A DNA stretch of 64,000 nt from Girardinichthys multiradiatus (taxonomy: Eukaryota > Chordata > Actinopteri > Cyprinodontiformes > Goodeidae): positions 9,273,327 through 9,337,326 of the forward strand of contig NC_061817.1 of the NCBI RefSeq assembly GCF_021462225.1, read 5' to 3'. The notes beneath the pieces were generated by a model that searched no databases, was not told where the DNA came from, and was given only the letters and a program-made list of their open reading frames with translations. Of this stretch, positions 44,901-54,556 are shown in pieces. The position numbers and the translations under genes are program-made. The number at the start of each line of letters is the position of its first letter. Positions within the stretch are counted from its first letter, which is position 1.

Positions 44901-47900
44901 TGCTTTTCAGCATGTGATCCACAGCTGGTATGGTTATGAAGAATCAATCACAATACACGTTTGATTGTTTGATAATCAGGGCTCCTAAAAACAATCCGTC
45001 AGAATCTTGAACTTGTGAGCTGTGTCTTTGCACCTTGGTAGACCTCAAAGTTTAGCACAATTCCATTCACTGATGCCAGAAAAAAAGTTATTTATTCCAA
45101 CTGGATTGGGATTTGATGGCACATACTGTCAGAATGGTTAAGCTCCGGTGAATGGGATCACCTGCTCCTCGACTGAGACACATGAAGGTGGCAGCCATTG
45201 ATTTTACGATTCATAAAGGGTCTCACCCTCCAGAACATGTCAATGTCTCTCTTGTCTTCTGGAATATCGTCAGTGACAACTTTCAGATTGATCCTCAGTT
45301 TGAAAAACCGATTGTATGACCTTGTATCATTAATGGCAAGGACTCAAAGCATTTGACCAGAACATCCTTGTTTGTGGATAATTTATACAAGACATCAAGA
45401 TTGCTGCCCCAATAAACTGATAAATCTCATCAACAGAAGTGTGGAGAGATCTTCACCCTGAAACTGGATTAAGTTAGGGGTGAAAGGGGCAGATTTCCAA
45501 CGATCTCTACATCCTGCATTTTGAGGTTCATACCTGGGATTTGATTGCAGCTCACCATGCTGTAGTTTACGCTTGCATATGCATGCCTGTAGATGTTGTA
45601 GCTCACTCCTATTCTTGCTGTCACTATCTTTACTGTTGTAGTGATGATCTTCTGCTGCATCAGACGGTGTATAATCATCAGGTGAATCAGGTGGTGAATA
45701 ATCATCTTCGGAGTCATCGGGTTGTTGTTCAACAGGCAATGGGTCAAAATCAGGAATGTATTCATCAACAACAGGATCATTCTCTTTGTCATCTGATAAA
45801 TCTTGAATCTCAGAGTTGTCTCTAATTGCCAAGAGCATTTGTTCTGCCCTGGATAATGTAAGTTTTCCTGTAATGATAATATGAACCCCAAATTCAAATC
45901 AAAATCTATACCAGAGAAATGGGGCTAATAAATGATGTACCTAGATGATTGAATTGAGCTATTTAGGCTTGTGAAGTGTTTTAGATTTTCCTATATTTAT
46001 CTAACCAACATATGAGGACAAATACTACTTACAATAACTATTTATATTTGTTATTTCTTACAAATATTCCCAGGTCCATCCATGGCACAATCAATAACGA
46101 AATATAGTCCCAATGTCCTCAAATGAGTACTTTGTCCTTACCGGCATTGTTCTTTGCTACAAATGCAAGAATTTGTCAATCTTTCATGCCTCAAGAAGAT
46201 GAAGATGTAATTCTGCCTAAATACAGGTCCTTCTCAAAATATTAGCATATTGTGATAAAGTTAATTATTTTCCATAATGTAATGATGAAATTTTAACATT
46301 CATATATTTTAGATTCATTGCACACTAACTTAAATATTTCAGGTCTTTTATTGTCTTAATATGGATGATTTTGGCATACAGCTCATGAAAACCCAAAATT
46401 CCTATCTCACAAAATTAGCATATCATTAAAAGGGTCTCTAAACGAGCTATGAACCTAATCATCTGAATCAACGAGTTAACTCTAAACACCTGCAAAAGAT
46501 TCCTGAGGCCTTTAAAACTCCCAGCCTGGTTCATCACTCAAAACCCCAATCATGGGTAAGACTGCCGACCTGACTGCTGTCCAGAAGGCCACCATTGACA
46601 CCCTCAAGCAAGAGGGTAAGACACAGAAAGAAATTTCTGAACAAATAGGCTGATCCCAGAGTGCTGTATCAAGGCACCTCAGTGGGAAGTCTGTGGGAAG
46701 GAAAAAGTGTGGCAGAAAACGCTGCACAACGAGAAGAGGTGACCGGACCCTGAGGAAGATTGTGGAGAAGGGCTGATTCCAGACCTAGGGGGACCTGCGG
46801 AAGCAGTGGACTGAGTCTGGAGTGGAAACATCCAGAGCCACCGTGCACAGGCGTGTGCAGGAAATGGGCTACAGGTGCTGCATTCCCCAGGTCAAGCCAC
46901 TTTTGAACCAGAAACAGCGGCAGAAGCGCCTGACCTGGGCTACAGAGAAACAGCACTGGACTGTTGCTCAGTGGTCCAAAGTACTTTTTTTCGGATGAAA
47001 GCAAATTCTGCATGTCATTCAGAAATCAAGGTGCCAGAGTCTGGAGGAAGACTGGGGAGAAGGAAATGCCAAAATGCCAGAAGTCCAGTGTCAAGTACCC
47101 ACAGTCAGTGATGTTCTGGGGTGCCGTGTCAGCTGCTGGTGTTGGTCCACTGTGTTTTATCAAGGGCAGGGTCAATGCAGCTAACTATCAGGAGATTTTG
47201 GAGCACTTCATGCTTCCATCTGCTGAAAAGCTTTATGGAGATGAAGATTTCATTTTTCAGCACGACCTGGCACCTGCTCACAGTGCCAAAACCACTGGTA
47301 AATGGTTACTGACCATGGTATCACTGTGCTCAATTGGCCTGCCAACTCTCCTGACCTGAACCCCATAGAGAATCTGTGGGATATTGTGAAGAGAACGTTG
47401 AGAGACTCAAGACCCAACACTCTGGATGAGCTAAAGGCCGCTATCGAAGCATCCTGGGCCTCCATAAGACCTCAGCAGTGCCACAGGCTGATTGCCTCCA
47501 TGCCACGCCGCATTGAAGCAGTCATTTCTGCCAAAGGATTCCCGACCAAGTATTGAGTGCATAACTGTACATGATTATTTGAAGGTTGACGTTTTTTGTA
47601 TTAAAAACACTTTTCTTTTATTGGTCGGATGAAATATGCTAATTTTGTGAGATAGGAATTTTGGGTTTTCATGAGCTGTATGCCAAAATCATCCATATTA
47701 AGACAATAAAAGACCTGAAATATTTCAGTTAGTGTGCAATGAATCTAAAATATATGAATGTTAAATTTTCATCATGACATTATGGAAAATAATGAACTTT
47801 ATCACAATATGCTAATATTTTGAGAAGGACCTGTACACTGGTTTCAATTCCCACCATCTTGTTTTTACTAAAATGAGTGTAATGGTATGATTTGACCACT

Positions 47901-50900
47901 AGGTGGCGGTGGTAGTGTCTAGTAATTAAGGACCAATGGGTCAAAGTTGAAAACAATTATCAAATTATCAAAAGTATAATGGCACAGAGAAGCAAAAAAA
48001 TCAAAGTCCTCACTTGAGGATGCAGGGTCTCAGCGATTTAGGGCAAAACGTTTAACACTGGTGTCATCTGACTAAGCACCTTTTACCATGTTTTCTGTGT
48101 CCCCAATATGGCTTGTTGCAAACAGCATATGGGATTCTTGTAACTTTCCTTCGACAATGGCTTTCGTCCATGGTGGTCATATTTTTAGAGTGCATGATAA
48201 TTAGGTGTCCTGTCCCCCACCTAAGCTGTCGATCTCAGCAGCTCCTCCAGTGTTACCACGGGCCTCTTGGCAGCTTCTTTGATTAGTGCTCTCCTTTCCT
48301 GCCCTGTCAGTTTAGGTGCACGGCTATGTCTTGGTGAGCTTGCAGTTGTACAATAACTCTTACCATGCTTCCATGATGATTGAACCTTAAGATATTTTTT
48401 AAAAGCTTATCCTGCTTTAAGCCTCTCCACAGTCTTCTAACTGACCTGTCTGCTATGCTAATCCAGACCAGCTGGATTTACTAATAAGGTGACTTTTGAA
48501 GAAATAATTGTGCACCTGATTTATTTAGGGGTATCAGAATAAAGGGGACTAGATACAAATGCACACCACACTTTTCAGATTTACATTTGTAAATAATTTT
48601 TCTTCAATTTAAAGACTGTTTTAACTGTAACATAACATCCCCCAAAATAGACTGAAGTCTGCAGTAGCGATGAAACAAAAATGTTCAAGCTGAGTAATGT
48701 GTCTCTATATGGTTCACTTCACGTCTTCAACACAGTTGAGGAATTCTATAATTAGCATTTGAGCACAGTTGGTTCCTTCAAAGGTGTTTTGGGTAATTTC
48801 TTCCTGAATTTGAACTGGTGAAATTAACTTGTATTTCTTCTGAGAGATTCGTCTCTTCCTAATTACAGCCACACATATACAGACATTTACTCACAAACGA
48901 TACAGGCTGCAGATGGGAAAGGTCAGCTGGTTGCTAGGCAATACGAAACACTGTGATGCTTTTTTCCACAATCCAAACATGGAGCAGTAGACTGCACCAT
49001 GTTTCAGTGTGTGATGGGAAATCTGCACCATATGGAGAGAGCACACTGTTCAGGCCAGATTTTTCTACACCCCTAAGACCTCAGTTAGGTCAGATGTGAC
49101 AGGTGGATGGAAAACCATTTGAGTAATCGTCAGCAGAAAGGTTTCAGTTTCAGATGAGATTTTTTAAGTCTGGCTGGATCATTGGGATCATAGTTCTTAT
49201 TAGAGCTGCAGTATTCTTTATTGCAAAATACAGCCCTGTGTTATGGATGCATTTCCTTGCAGAATATGAATATAACATTTGAAGGCTTTAAAATCTAAAC
49301 GATTTAATAAATGTTGACTCAATAACTCATGAAGGAATTTGTAAAATTCCTATTTCTCATTTGGTTTATTTTTAGGTAAACATCTTTCCCAATGAGCTTA
49401 CAGAAATTTCCATCTATGAGTTGAACGTCTGAGCCGAGTTCCTGCAAAACTTGGTGACAAGTTACGATTACTGGATATTCCTAGGAATGGGAATGAGAAT
49501 ATCCATGAATGGGAATATTCAGTAATCATTCTGTTCAGGAACAAGTCAGGTTCTGTTTTTCAGTAGAGAATGGGTTTTGGTGCGATACATGCTGCATTTC
49601 AACCACAGAACAAAAGCCAAAGTCCTTGTGAAGAGACTGGTAAGAGAGTGTGATTATCCACGGATCTACCAACATGGACTGAAATGCTACGCAGAGAAGA
49701 AGAAGCTATTTCTCTCAACCAACATAAAAGGTTATAGCTTGCAACTTCTCTCTTTGACTCATTCATATCCTGTCTGAAGCTAAATTTGAAGTGTTTGTCC
49801 ATAATGTCCACTGTTACTTTTGTAGGAGGAAGGGGGAAAGATGCAAGCCTGGGAACACCATCCCAATGGTGTGTGGCAGCATCATCTTTTCACGATGTTT
49901 TCCTGCAGGAGGGACTGGTGCACTTAACAAAAAAGGAGTTATCATGAGGAAAAAACAGAAAATGTTAAAGCAACATCTCGAGATATCAACCAGAGAAAAG
50001 TGTTAAACCCATTAAGTTGTGCTATGCATTTTTAAAATAATATCCACATTGCACTGTTGTGTGTCTGCCAAGAGTTTTAATGATGTATGAATACACAGAT
50101 CTCCACCAAATCCAAGCTGACGTGCATTTTTGGATTTCTGAAAATAGTGACATGTCCTTTACAACTTAGAAATGTCATTCATACCACACATTGGCACCAA
50201 TGATGCCCCAATGACTTGTTCATAATGTCACTGAACCTCGTGCAGAGTTCTGCAGACATTCTATCTGCCCTTATGAAGATTTACTCAGCAAGACATGCCA
50301 AAATATTTCATTAGCTGCATAGCAGGGGACCTGGCCTTATTTTCTGATTATTTCAGATTATAATTATTTGGTTACTTTCAACTTAAGACAGTCAGCTGTG
50401 AAACAAGCATTAAAATAAACATGCAAACAAACAACCTTTAAGGCTTTAAGCATGCATTTTACAAATTATATGACATATTACAAACAATAAACAATTCATA
50501 GATAGAACACAACTTGATGCACATCTTTTGCATTTTGAATGAATTGTTTATTTTATTATCTTTAACTCTTAGGCAGATTTTTCAGAGTAATGATACGGGC
50601 CAGATCAAAGCTAAACACATCAGGTTTAGGCGGGATAAAGGAGTAGAAGGAGAGCCAAGAGAGCACTTTTCAGCTATTTAATGATTACATGTCGACAGTC
50701 TCTGCATGTTGGTGACTGACAGACTGACAGCCTGCCCTGCTGTGAAGTACTTTCAGCCATCAGGACGGATCTGTTGACCATTTTAACATGCAAGGAAAAT
50801 ATCTGTATATCAGGAAGCATGATTAGGCAAGCAATGAATGAATCACTGCATTTGGTTCACAGGGCGGTGAGACAGATGGTGAGGCCCCTGTATCATGGTG

Positions 50901-53900
50901 CAGGCTACCTCAGATCTGAAGGAAATGTGTCAAAGTGAAAACGTGAGGTTTCCTCTTTAGCCTTCTAAGTTCAGTCCAACTGAGCCATTCGGACAAGGTC
51001 CAACATGATTTTGAAGCAGCCATAAAGCCTGATTAATTCAAATGTTTCTGGACAAAACAGCAATTTCATTAATTCCAAATTCAAACAAATTTATACCTAA
51101 TTACCAAAGGGAAATTAAATGTTGTTGTAGCTCATATTATACAGGTTTCTTCAAAGAAATGATAATAAAACACAGAATTGAAGTGAGCACGTTGCTGCAC
51201 ATCAATGCATCCCAACGCTCTTGACACCAAGCAGACCAAATGGCCGTTTTTCTGGTCATCAGTTTCAATAACTTCTAAGGTGTTCTGTTAATGTATTGTT
51301 GGAAAAAAGTGTATAATTTATCTAAAGAGGTGGGTGTTTGTCTCATAAATCTCTGCCTTTAGAATAAAACGCTAAGAGGATCAAAGCATATAATATTGGA
51401 CTGTAATTTTAAAAGTAATTTTTAAGTCTATCCAACTGATACAGGAGGCATGTTTGTTTAACATGTTTTGAGCTTATTTTCAGATGAGTTCATTCAAATG
51501 AAACTGCACAGAATTTTACTGTGATTAACGTAGTGAAAGCAAGATATGTGCAACTTTGTAAATACTTTCATTTTGGAGTTTGCAGGTAGTTTAGTCATGG
51601 ATGCTGCATGGCTCGAGGTAGTGTCAGTAGGGGTGTCTGCTCTCTGTCCTGACTGAAAAGCCTCTAGACGGCTTGATGGATGACCAGGGTTTTTGCTACA
51701 AGCACTCAGCTGTTTTTGGACTTCTTAACTGTCTCATCTACTGGTTTCATGTGGCCAAAAGCAAAGGTTTTTTTTGCATGTTATTTTATTACATGTTAAG
51801 TAAAAATCTGAAATGCTGCGTCATGTTTTGTGATCATATAAATACAATCAGAAATCCTTTTTCATTTAATCTTTTTTGACTTGGCTTCAAAAGTCTAGGG
51901 AGTTTTTTTTCCTGCTTACTTCTAGCTTTTTCTCCATCTATGCAATTATTTTTAATGCCTAAATTTCAAATGGAAAAAGCAGCTTTAGTCAGCATCTGCA
52001 CTGGTGAATATTAGCTCCACTCTGCATGTGTGCAGTCTTGAGGAAAGCAGGTAGACTTCTTTCCCGACTGACCTATTTTCCCCCTTCAAAGTTTCCCAAG
52101 GGAGGCTGGCGTTTTTCCCTCCACCGACTCTCTCCTGAGGCAATAGAAAGTGGAGGAGATGAATCAGAAAATGAGGAAAAGGGGAGTTAGATTCAGCATT
52201 GTGGTTCTCAGATGGAGATGGGTCAAATAAAACCAAACAGCAGTAGAGATGGTCAGGAAGCCTGCTATTTATATTGATAGAGTGATTTCAGCTGGACCGC
52301 TTTACAGCTTTACCTGTACTTATATAATATTGTTTATACCAAAAGAAGGAAATTTTCATTTTGTGGGTGGAAACACTGTGATAAGCTTTGTTATTATTAT
52401 TTTTTTGGCTAATTACACAATTTGAAATGAAGTAATCTCCAACTCATCATCTTGCAGAGTAAACTACATATAAACTGTCCCCACTAAGTCTGAAGCTGCG
52501 AAGTTTGTGAAACCCAACATCTGAGTCACTACCAAAGGTTTTGGGTCATGGTGTCATATTTATGCTTTAGATGTGGAGACACCAATTATCTCACATAGTA
52601 GAGTTCTTAGAGAGCTCTTTTTCCTCCTCATATCACATTTCTGCTGTTTTTCTATCCCCTCATTTCTTTAGCTCTCCTTTATCTCTTCCTCCTCTTCTTC
52701 CTTTGTCTCTCTCCATTAGGAAGCACTCCAGACCCGAGGCTGAGATATAAAGTGATTAGATGGTCAATGCATTTCTGATTGTGGTGTGTTTTGTTTTTTC
52801 AGTGGTCCATCATGCTTTTTTTTTTACAGCTTCAGTATAAACTCATTAAACCTGACTGCACACAGAGGAAACAAAACAGAAATCTGACAACCACAGGATG
52901 AATGTAAGAGGAATCACTCACATGTTTTATTTCTCTAGACAAGAAGAACCCCTGAAAGTAGCTCACATACAGTTGCATCCTGTAACTGTGACTGTGTCTG
53001 TGTGCAGGAGACCTGAGTGCTCTGAAGGAGACCAGCTTCACCTTGCAGGAAGGAGCCAAATACAGGCTGAAGGTTTACTTCAAGGTGAGGTGGATTCATG
53101 GTTTGCTGTGAAGTTTTAGGAAAGAAAACAGACGTTTTTTCTGATGAGTTTGAAAGAGGACATCTAGAAGTTAAAGTTGGTGATAAAAGATTTTAATAAT
53201 GCAGATCAAACCACAATGTCGAGTAGGATATCTTTTGGTTCAGTTGCATTCATCTTCGACTCTAAATTACCTTAAATGATTAAGGTCTGCAATAAAACTG
53301 TCAAAGTGATCCCCTAAAGTTTCTGTTTTCATTTGGAACATTTTGCATTTTAATTGAAATGCCTTAAATTAAGGGCTGCACGGTGGCGCATTTGTAGCAC
53401 TATTGCCATGCAGCAAGAAGGTCTTGGGTTCTTTCTGCATGGAGTCTGCATGTTCTCCCTGTGCATGCATGGGTTCTCCCCGGGTACTCCGGCTTCCTCC
53501 CACAGTCCAAAAACATGACTGTCCTGTGTGTGTTGCCCTGCGATGGACTGGCAACCTGTCCAGGATGTATCCCGTCTCCCGGCCCTAGACTGCTGGAGAT
53601 AGGCACCAGCTTCCCTGTGACCCACTATGGAAGAAGCGGTAGAAAATGATGTCTTTATTTAGAATTTATGTAATGTGCAATAACAAAACTGTAGAGAAAC
53701 TTTAGAAAGCTATATTACCTCCAGATAAACCCTTTATGAGTTTTGTATTTTCTTTTTTTATTGCAACATCAGTGGTCTGGCAACCTTCTTTCACAAATAC
53801 ATGTCTGAAATGTCTCCTTTTTCTTCTCCAATCTGTAATTTACCATTTTGTTTTTTGACACGATAGTAAATGTCTATTTGTCTCTTTTTCCTGTGGAGGT

Positions 53901-54556
53901 CTCTGTTATAAAACTGTCCAGAGAAATCTATTTAAGTAACAAAAACTGTTAAAAAGAAAAGTCCATGGTTTACACGTGTGTGTGCATTGCTTAAATTAGG
54001 CAATTGCTTAAAAGCAGCTCAAAGAGAAACGGTGCTGTGGGGACCCCTCCTGGACAATTCCAGTCATCCTCAACGTGTAATGGATTTTCTGAATTTCATA
54101 AAACTTTATGCCAGTTTACACCGGGAGAAAATCTGTTTAAAAAGAAAAAAATAACAGTGAGATTTTAACTAATGAAAAACATGTAAATTTGCATTTCTTT
54201 ACAGGTGAACAGAGATATTGTGTCTGGCTTGAAGTATCGTCAAGTGACCTACAAAAAAGGAGTAAGAAGTAGGTTCCATTGCGTTTGGTTACATATGCCA
54301 AAAAAATTTGGATTTTGTTTCTCTCTTGAAACATCAGAAACATTTTGTTCACCCCACAGAGAACACTGTAGTGTGCATGATGGGAAGCTATGGCCCACGA
54401 GCAGAGGAGCAGGAGTTCCTGTGTTCAGTTGATGAGGCGCCTAAGGGGATGATGTCCCGAGGTCAATATGTGGTCAAATCCTGCTTCACCGATGATGACA
54501 AGAACATCTACTTATCTTGGGAGTGGATCCTTAACATCAGCAAGGATGGAAATTAA
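23920..54556 (+). CDS. ARHGDIG: ARHGDIG: Rho GDP-dissociation inhibitor gamma (six coding exons)
   Basis: RhoGDI gamma binds prenylated Rho GTPases (RhoA/RhoB/Cdc42 type), blocks nucleotide release and extracts them from membranes. Unlike RhoGDI alpha it has a hydrophobic N-terminal extension that targets it to membranes. Exons are 23920-23992, 42077-42250, 42793-42876, 53008-53084, 54205-54268 and 54360-54556. Phases join cleanly to 222 residues (human about 225). The N-terminal [20 protein letters not shown] identifies the gamma paralogue. The acidic arm is [18 protein letters not shown], then [20 protein letters not shown]. The immunoglobulin-like prenyl-binding fold includes [24 protein letters not shown] and [15 protein letters not shown]. 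Intron 1 is 18 kb and rich in transposons. The last residues (KDGN) depart from the KDWKD end seen in relatives. Confidence 0.95.
24859..25360 (-). pseudogene. decayed Tc1-like fragment (antisense part)
   Basis: Around 25190-25330 the + strand reads like the complement of a transposase C-terminal region (aattctcaacaaggttgagg, then a gatcaaaatcatgttggaac run). The left margin gtacagagctggttaaaagc may be an old terminus. It is separate from, and opposite in orientation to, the sense transposase remnant just downstream. Confidence 0.4.
25623..26600 (+). pseudogene. LINE endonuclease domain
   Basis: The open frame runs through [18 protein letters not shown], with GDFNAHVG the conserved endonuclease motif. 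It continues through [14 protein letters not shown] to [10 protein letters not shown], with the catalytic histidine motif. The N-terminal catalytic asparagine and glutamate motifs are missing, so the domain is truncated. After about 26600 the homologous reading continues in another frame ([20 protein letters not shown]), which marks a frameshift. Confidence 0.75.
26600..27758 (+). pseudogene. LINE reverse transcriptase domain
   Basis: The linker reads in one frame with a TGA at 26765-26767, then shifts frame near 26980. From 26997 the RT is open: [51 protein letters not shown] (motif A Asp), [13 protein letters not shown] (motif B) and [12 protein letters not shown] (catalytic FADD). A TAG at 27756-27758 ends it where relatives continue. 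All catalytic motifs are present but the frame is broken. Confidence 0.8.
27780..28350 (+). pseudogene. LINE C-terminal region
   Basis: In a third frame from about 27889 the sequence reads [20 protein letters not shown] and [20 protein letters not shown]. It ends with a basic [20 protein letters not shown] segment that may bind nucleic acid, and LPPRPGPG. It is the normal tail of this element type and lies beyond a frameshift. Confidence 0.75.
29208..29490 (-). pseudogene. Tc1/mariner-type transposase N-terminal fragment
   Basis: Read on the - strand, the frame begins before any ATG with [20 protein letters not shown] and continues [20 protein letters not shown]. The pattern (TGRVTxRxRSGxP followed by DDRxI and xNxxxxAS) fits the second HTH entry of Tc1/mariner-type transposases. 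The frame goes on to a TGA at 29208-29210 without catalytic motifs. Its GC-rich codon positions contrast with the AT-rich background, so it may be fairly young or strongly biased. Confidence 0.5.
29519..29572. repeat. perfect 25-bp inverted repeat with AAAA loop
   Basis: Arms 29519-29543 and 29548-29572 are fully complementary without mismatch, separated by four A residues. The stem is AT-rich with a central GGAGATT block. It sits about 30 bp outside the transposase fragment at 29208-29490. It could be a hairpin transcript, a transposon end structure or a template-switch product. Confidence 0.9.
29600..31860. other. ARHGDIG intron 1, no gene recognised
   Basis: AT-rich intron sequence. A purine-rich tract runs from about 30230 to 30445. 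Apparent frames opposite to it are low-complexity. No RNA gene or named repeat is clear. Confidence 0.4.
31872..32492. mobile_element. hAT-like non-autonomous element, 7/8 target duplication
   Basis: The left end reads CAGAGGTTGGCCAA. The right end, reverse complemented, reads CAGGGCTGTCCAAAGTGC, the familiar hAT (Charlie-like) terminus. Flanks are ATTTAAAC (31864-31871) and ATTTAAAT (32493-32500), an 8-bp target duplication with one mismatch. The 621-bp interior is AT-rich with no transposase. Confidence 0.75.
32501..35630. other. ARHGDIG intron 1, unassigned repeat-like DNA
   Basis: No gene recognised. Segments near 33240-33680 and 33770-34100 are more GC-rich than the background and look like fragments of dispersed repeats, but I cannot name them. 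A frame of about 100 codons opposite 33695-34006 has no recognisable domain and is not called. Confidence 0.35.
35640..36740 (+). repeat. diverged direct duplication, spacing about 640 bp
   Basis: Unit one (about 35640-36095) and unit two (about 36285-36735) share ordered blocks. These are attttgtatttatttaattg against attttgtattcatctaattg, a catcatgcggagtc-like segment, a segment ending aagaacccc/gaggaacccc, and cagtagcacacataa against cagtggcacacataa with aaaatgttcctttt following. Order and orientation are the same. It is either an old tandem duplication or two copies of one repeat. Confidence 0.6.
36745..38930. other. ARHGDIG intron 1, nothing recognised
   Basis: AT-rich intron without a supported gene or named element. 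It contains the short ACTAGT palindrome array at 38671-38688. Confidence 0.4.
38671..38688. repeat. palindromic ACTAGT array
   Basis: An 18-bp perfect self-complementary run built from ACTAGT units separated so that ACTAGTACTAGTACTAGT reads identically on both strands. It is probably a short slippage product. Confidence 0.8.
38940..39480 (+). pseudogene. left part of an old Tc1/mariner-like element
   Basis: It begins cagttgtgaagaaattaaga and contains a second related motif at about 39101 (taaattaagacacccc), giving an IR/DR-like pair. It continues to a tctgcccgtccaagcacgat run resembling the leader and N-terminal transposase region. The right part is missing. Confidence 0.45.
39836..40068 (+). 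mobile_element. 5'-truncated copy of the 13822-type SINE
   Basis: It starts inside the repeat at about gttctccggtttcctcccac and runs to agcggtagaaaatgactgac. The tRNA head with boxes A and B is absent, as expected for incomplete reverse transcription. Confidence 0.75.
40080..42076. other. ARHGDIG intron 1, candidate conserved non-coding DNA
   Basis: No gene or repeat called. The 40160-40460 and 40640-40880 stretches are complex, not repeat-like, and contain several TAAT-type words. They are about 1.2-1.9 kb before exon 2. Regulatory function is only a guess. Confidence 0.3.
42077..42250 (+). CDS. ARHGDIG: ARHGDIG exon 2 (regulatory arm)
   Basis: It encodes [40 protein letters not shown] and [18 protein letters not shown]. 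The acceptor is cttcatag and the donor is gttagt. The arm folds onto Rho switch regions in RhoGDI complexes. Confidence 0.95.
42793..42876 (+). CDS. ARHGDIG: ARHGDIG exon 3
   Basis: It encodes [20 protein letters not shown] sequence, here [20 protein letters not shown] then EPIAMDLT. The acceptor is caaccag and the donor is gtaccc. This begins the immunoglobulin-like domain. Confidence 0.95.
43350..43480 (-). mobile_element. LINE 3' tail fragment (antisense)
   Basis: Reverse complemented, it has caaaggcaaacttccacata followed by gtggacaataaagatcctaa, which looks like the end of a fish non-LTR element with its AATAAA. It lies at the left margin of the inserted DNA and could alternatively be part of the piggyBac end. 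Confidence 0.35.
43792..44190. repeat. degenerate tandem repeat, about 107-122 bp x 3.5
   Basis: Units begin near 43792, 43899, 44021 and 44140 with ctgcccttccagaacagtcc-like sequence, then ctggcttttgagaaa, and mostly an aggtgggt-like run, a ggccctat-like run and a tcaaacattt-like run. The last unit overlaps the end of the piggyBac transposase frame, so the array seems to have grown from the transposase 3' end. Confidence 0.7.
44105..45900 (-). pseudogene. piggyBac-like transposase remnant
   Basis: On the - strand, an acidic N-terminal region (45395-45838, rich in D, E and [21 protein letters not shown]) is followed by broken sequence and then a readable core at 44400-44792: [35 protein letters not shown] and [16 protein letters not shown]. 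MGGVDxxD with the YR motif is a hallmark of piggyBac (DDE_Tnp_1_7) proteins; here the second Gly is Trp. A cysteine-containing C-terminal segment ([17 protein letters not shown]) at 44140-44290 resembles the C-terminal zinc-binding domain. Several frames are needed, so the gene is dead. It is enclosed by old Tc1 DNA and followed by a young Tc1 copy. Confidence 0.75.
46224..47833 (+). mobile_element. Tc1-like transposon, family A copy 2 (dead transposase)
   Basis: It is 1610 bp with TA at 46222-46223 and 47834-47835 and 200-bp inverted repeats at 46224-46423 and 47634-47833. It is the same family as 3969-5578 and 54887-56496. It appears to lie inside the piggyBac-like insertion. Confidence 0.95.
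46552..47556 (+). pseudogene. Tc1-like transposase with three stops and two compensating frameshifts
   Basis: Relative to the intact copies, in-frame stops arise at a Cys codon in IGCSQ (TGA), at an Arg codon in KGRFQT (TGA) and at a Leu codon in QTLGDL (TAG). An extra T in the KVLFSDES region (about 46985) and a missing T in the KWFTDHG region (about 47307) cancel, so the element keeps its 1610-bp length. It cannot make a functional transposase but its ends look usable in trans. Confidence 0.92.
48630..52990. other. ARHGDIG intron 3, no gene recognised
   Basis: AT-rich intron. It includes a GAAT-rich, partly palindromic patch at 49476-49522 and no coding frame with a recognisable domain. 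Short T-rich and CT-rich runs occur near 52660-52720. Confidence 0.4.
49476..49522. repeat. GGAAT-rich inverted-repeat patch
   Basis: It contains the palindrome ATTCCTAGGAAT and repeated GAAT/ATTC words, with TGGATATTC and its complement GAATATCCA 13 bp apart. The nGAAn spacing resembles heat-shock elements, and TTCCTAGGAA resembles a STAT-type half-site pair. Function is unproven. Confidence 0.5.
53008..53084 (+). CDS. ARHGDIG: ARHGDIG exon 4
   Basis: It encodes [20 protein letters not shown] then LKVYFK. The acceptor is tgtgcag and the donor is gtgagg. It follows a 10.1-kb intron containing the nested piggyBac/Tc1 stack. Confidence 0.95.
53373..53650 (+). mobile_element. 13822-type SINE with box B deleted
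   Basis: The head (ggctgcacggtggcgcattt) and the agcggtagaaaatga end are present. About 18 bp that hold box B in the 13822 copy are missing after cttgggttc, and a second internal gap removes the middle. The copy should not be transcribable by Pol III. It lies in the short ARHGDIG intron between exons 4 and 5. Confidence 0.75.
54205..54268 (+). CDS. ARHGDIG: ARHGDIG exon 5
   Basis: It encodes VNREIVSGLK-like sequence, here [20 protein letters not shown] then R plus one base. The acceptor is tttacag. The donor is taken as gtaggt at 54269, because it keeps the residue count to the next exon identical to human. A nearer gtaaga at 54262 would lose residues. Confidence 0.9.
54360..54556 (+). CDS. 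ARHGDIG: ARHGDIG exon 6 (terminal coding exon)
   Basis: It encodes [40 protein letters not shown] and [20 protein letters not shown], then SKDGN and TAA. The acceptor is ccccacag. The intron before it is only 91 bp. Confidence 0.94.

Larger units (their letters stand above)
42960..48620 (-). mobile_element. old Tc1-like element opened by later insertions
   Basis: The left part (about 42960-43340) ends with an atgatgctaccaccaccatg block and a tttgttttctgc run. The right part (about 48050-48620) resumes with the SDE-region complement (ggtgtcatctgactaagcac) and then the HTH-region complement (gtgttaccacgggcctcttg). Together they form one decayed antisense transposase gene about 0.95 kb long. 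Everything between is inserted DNA. Confidence 0.55.
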
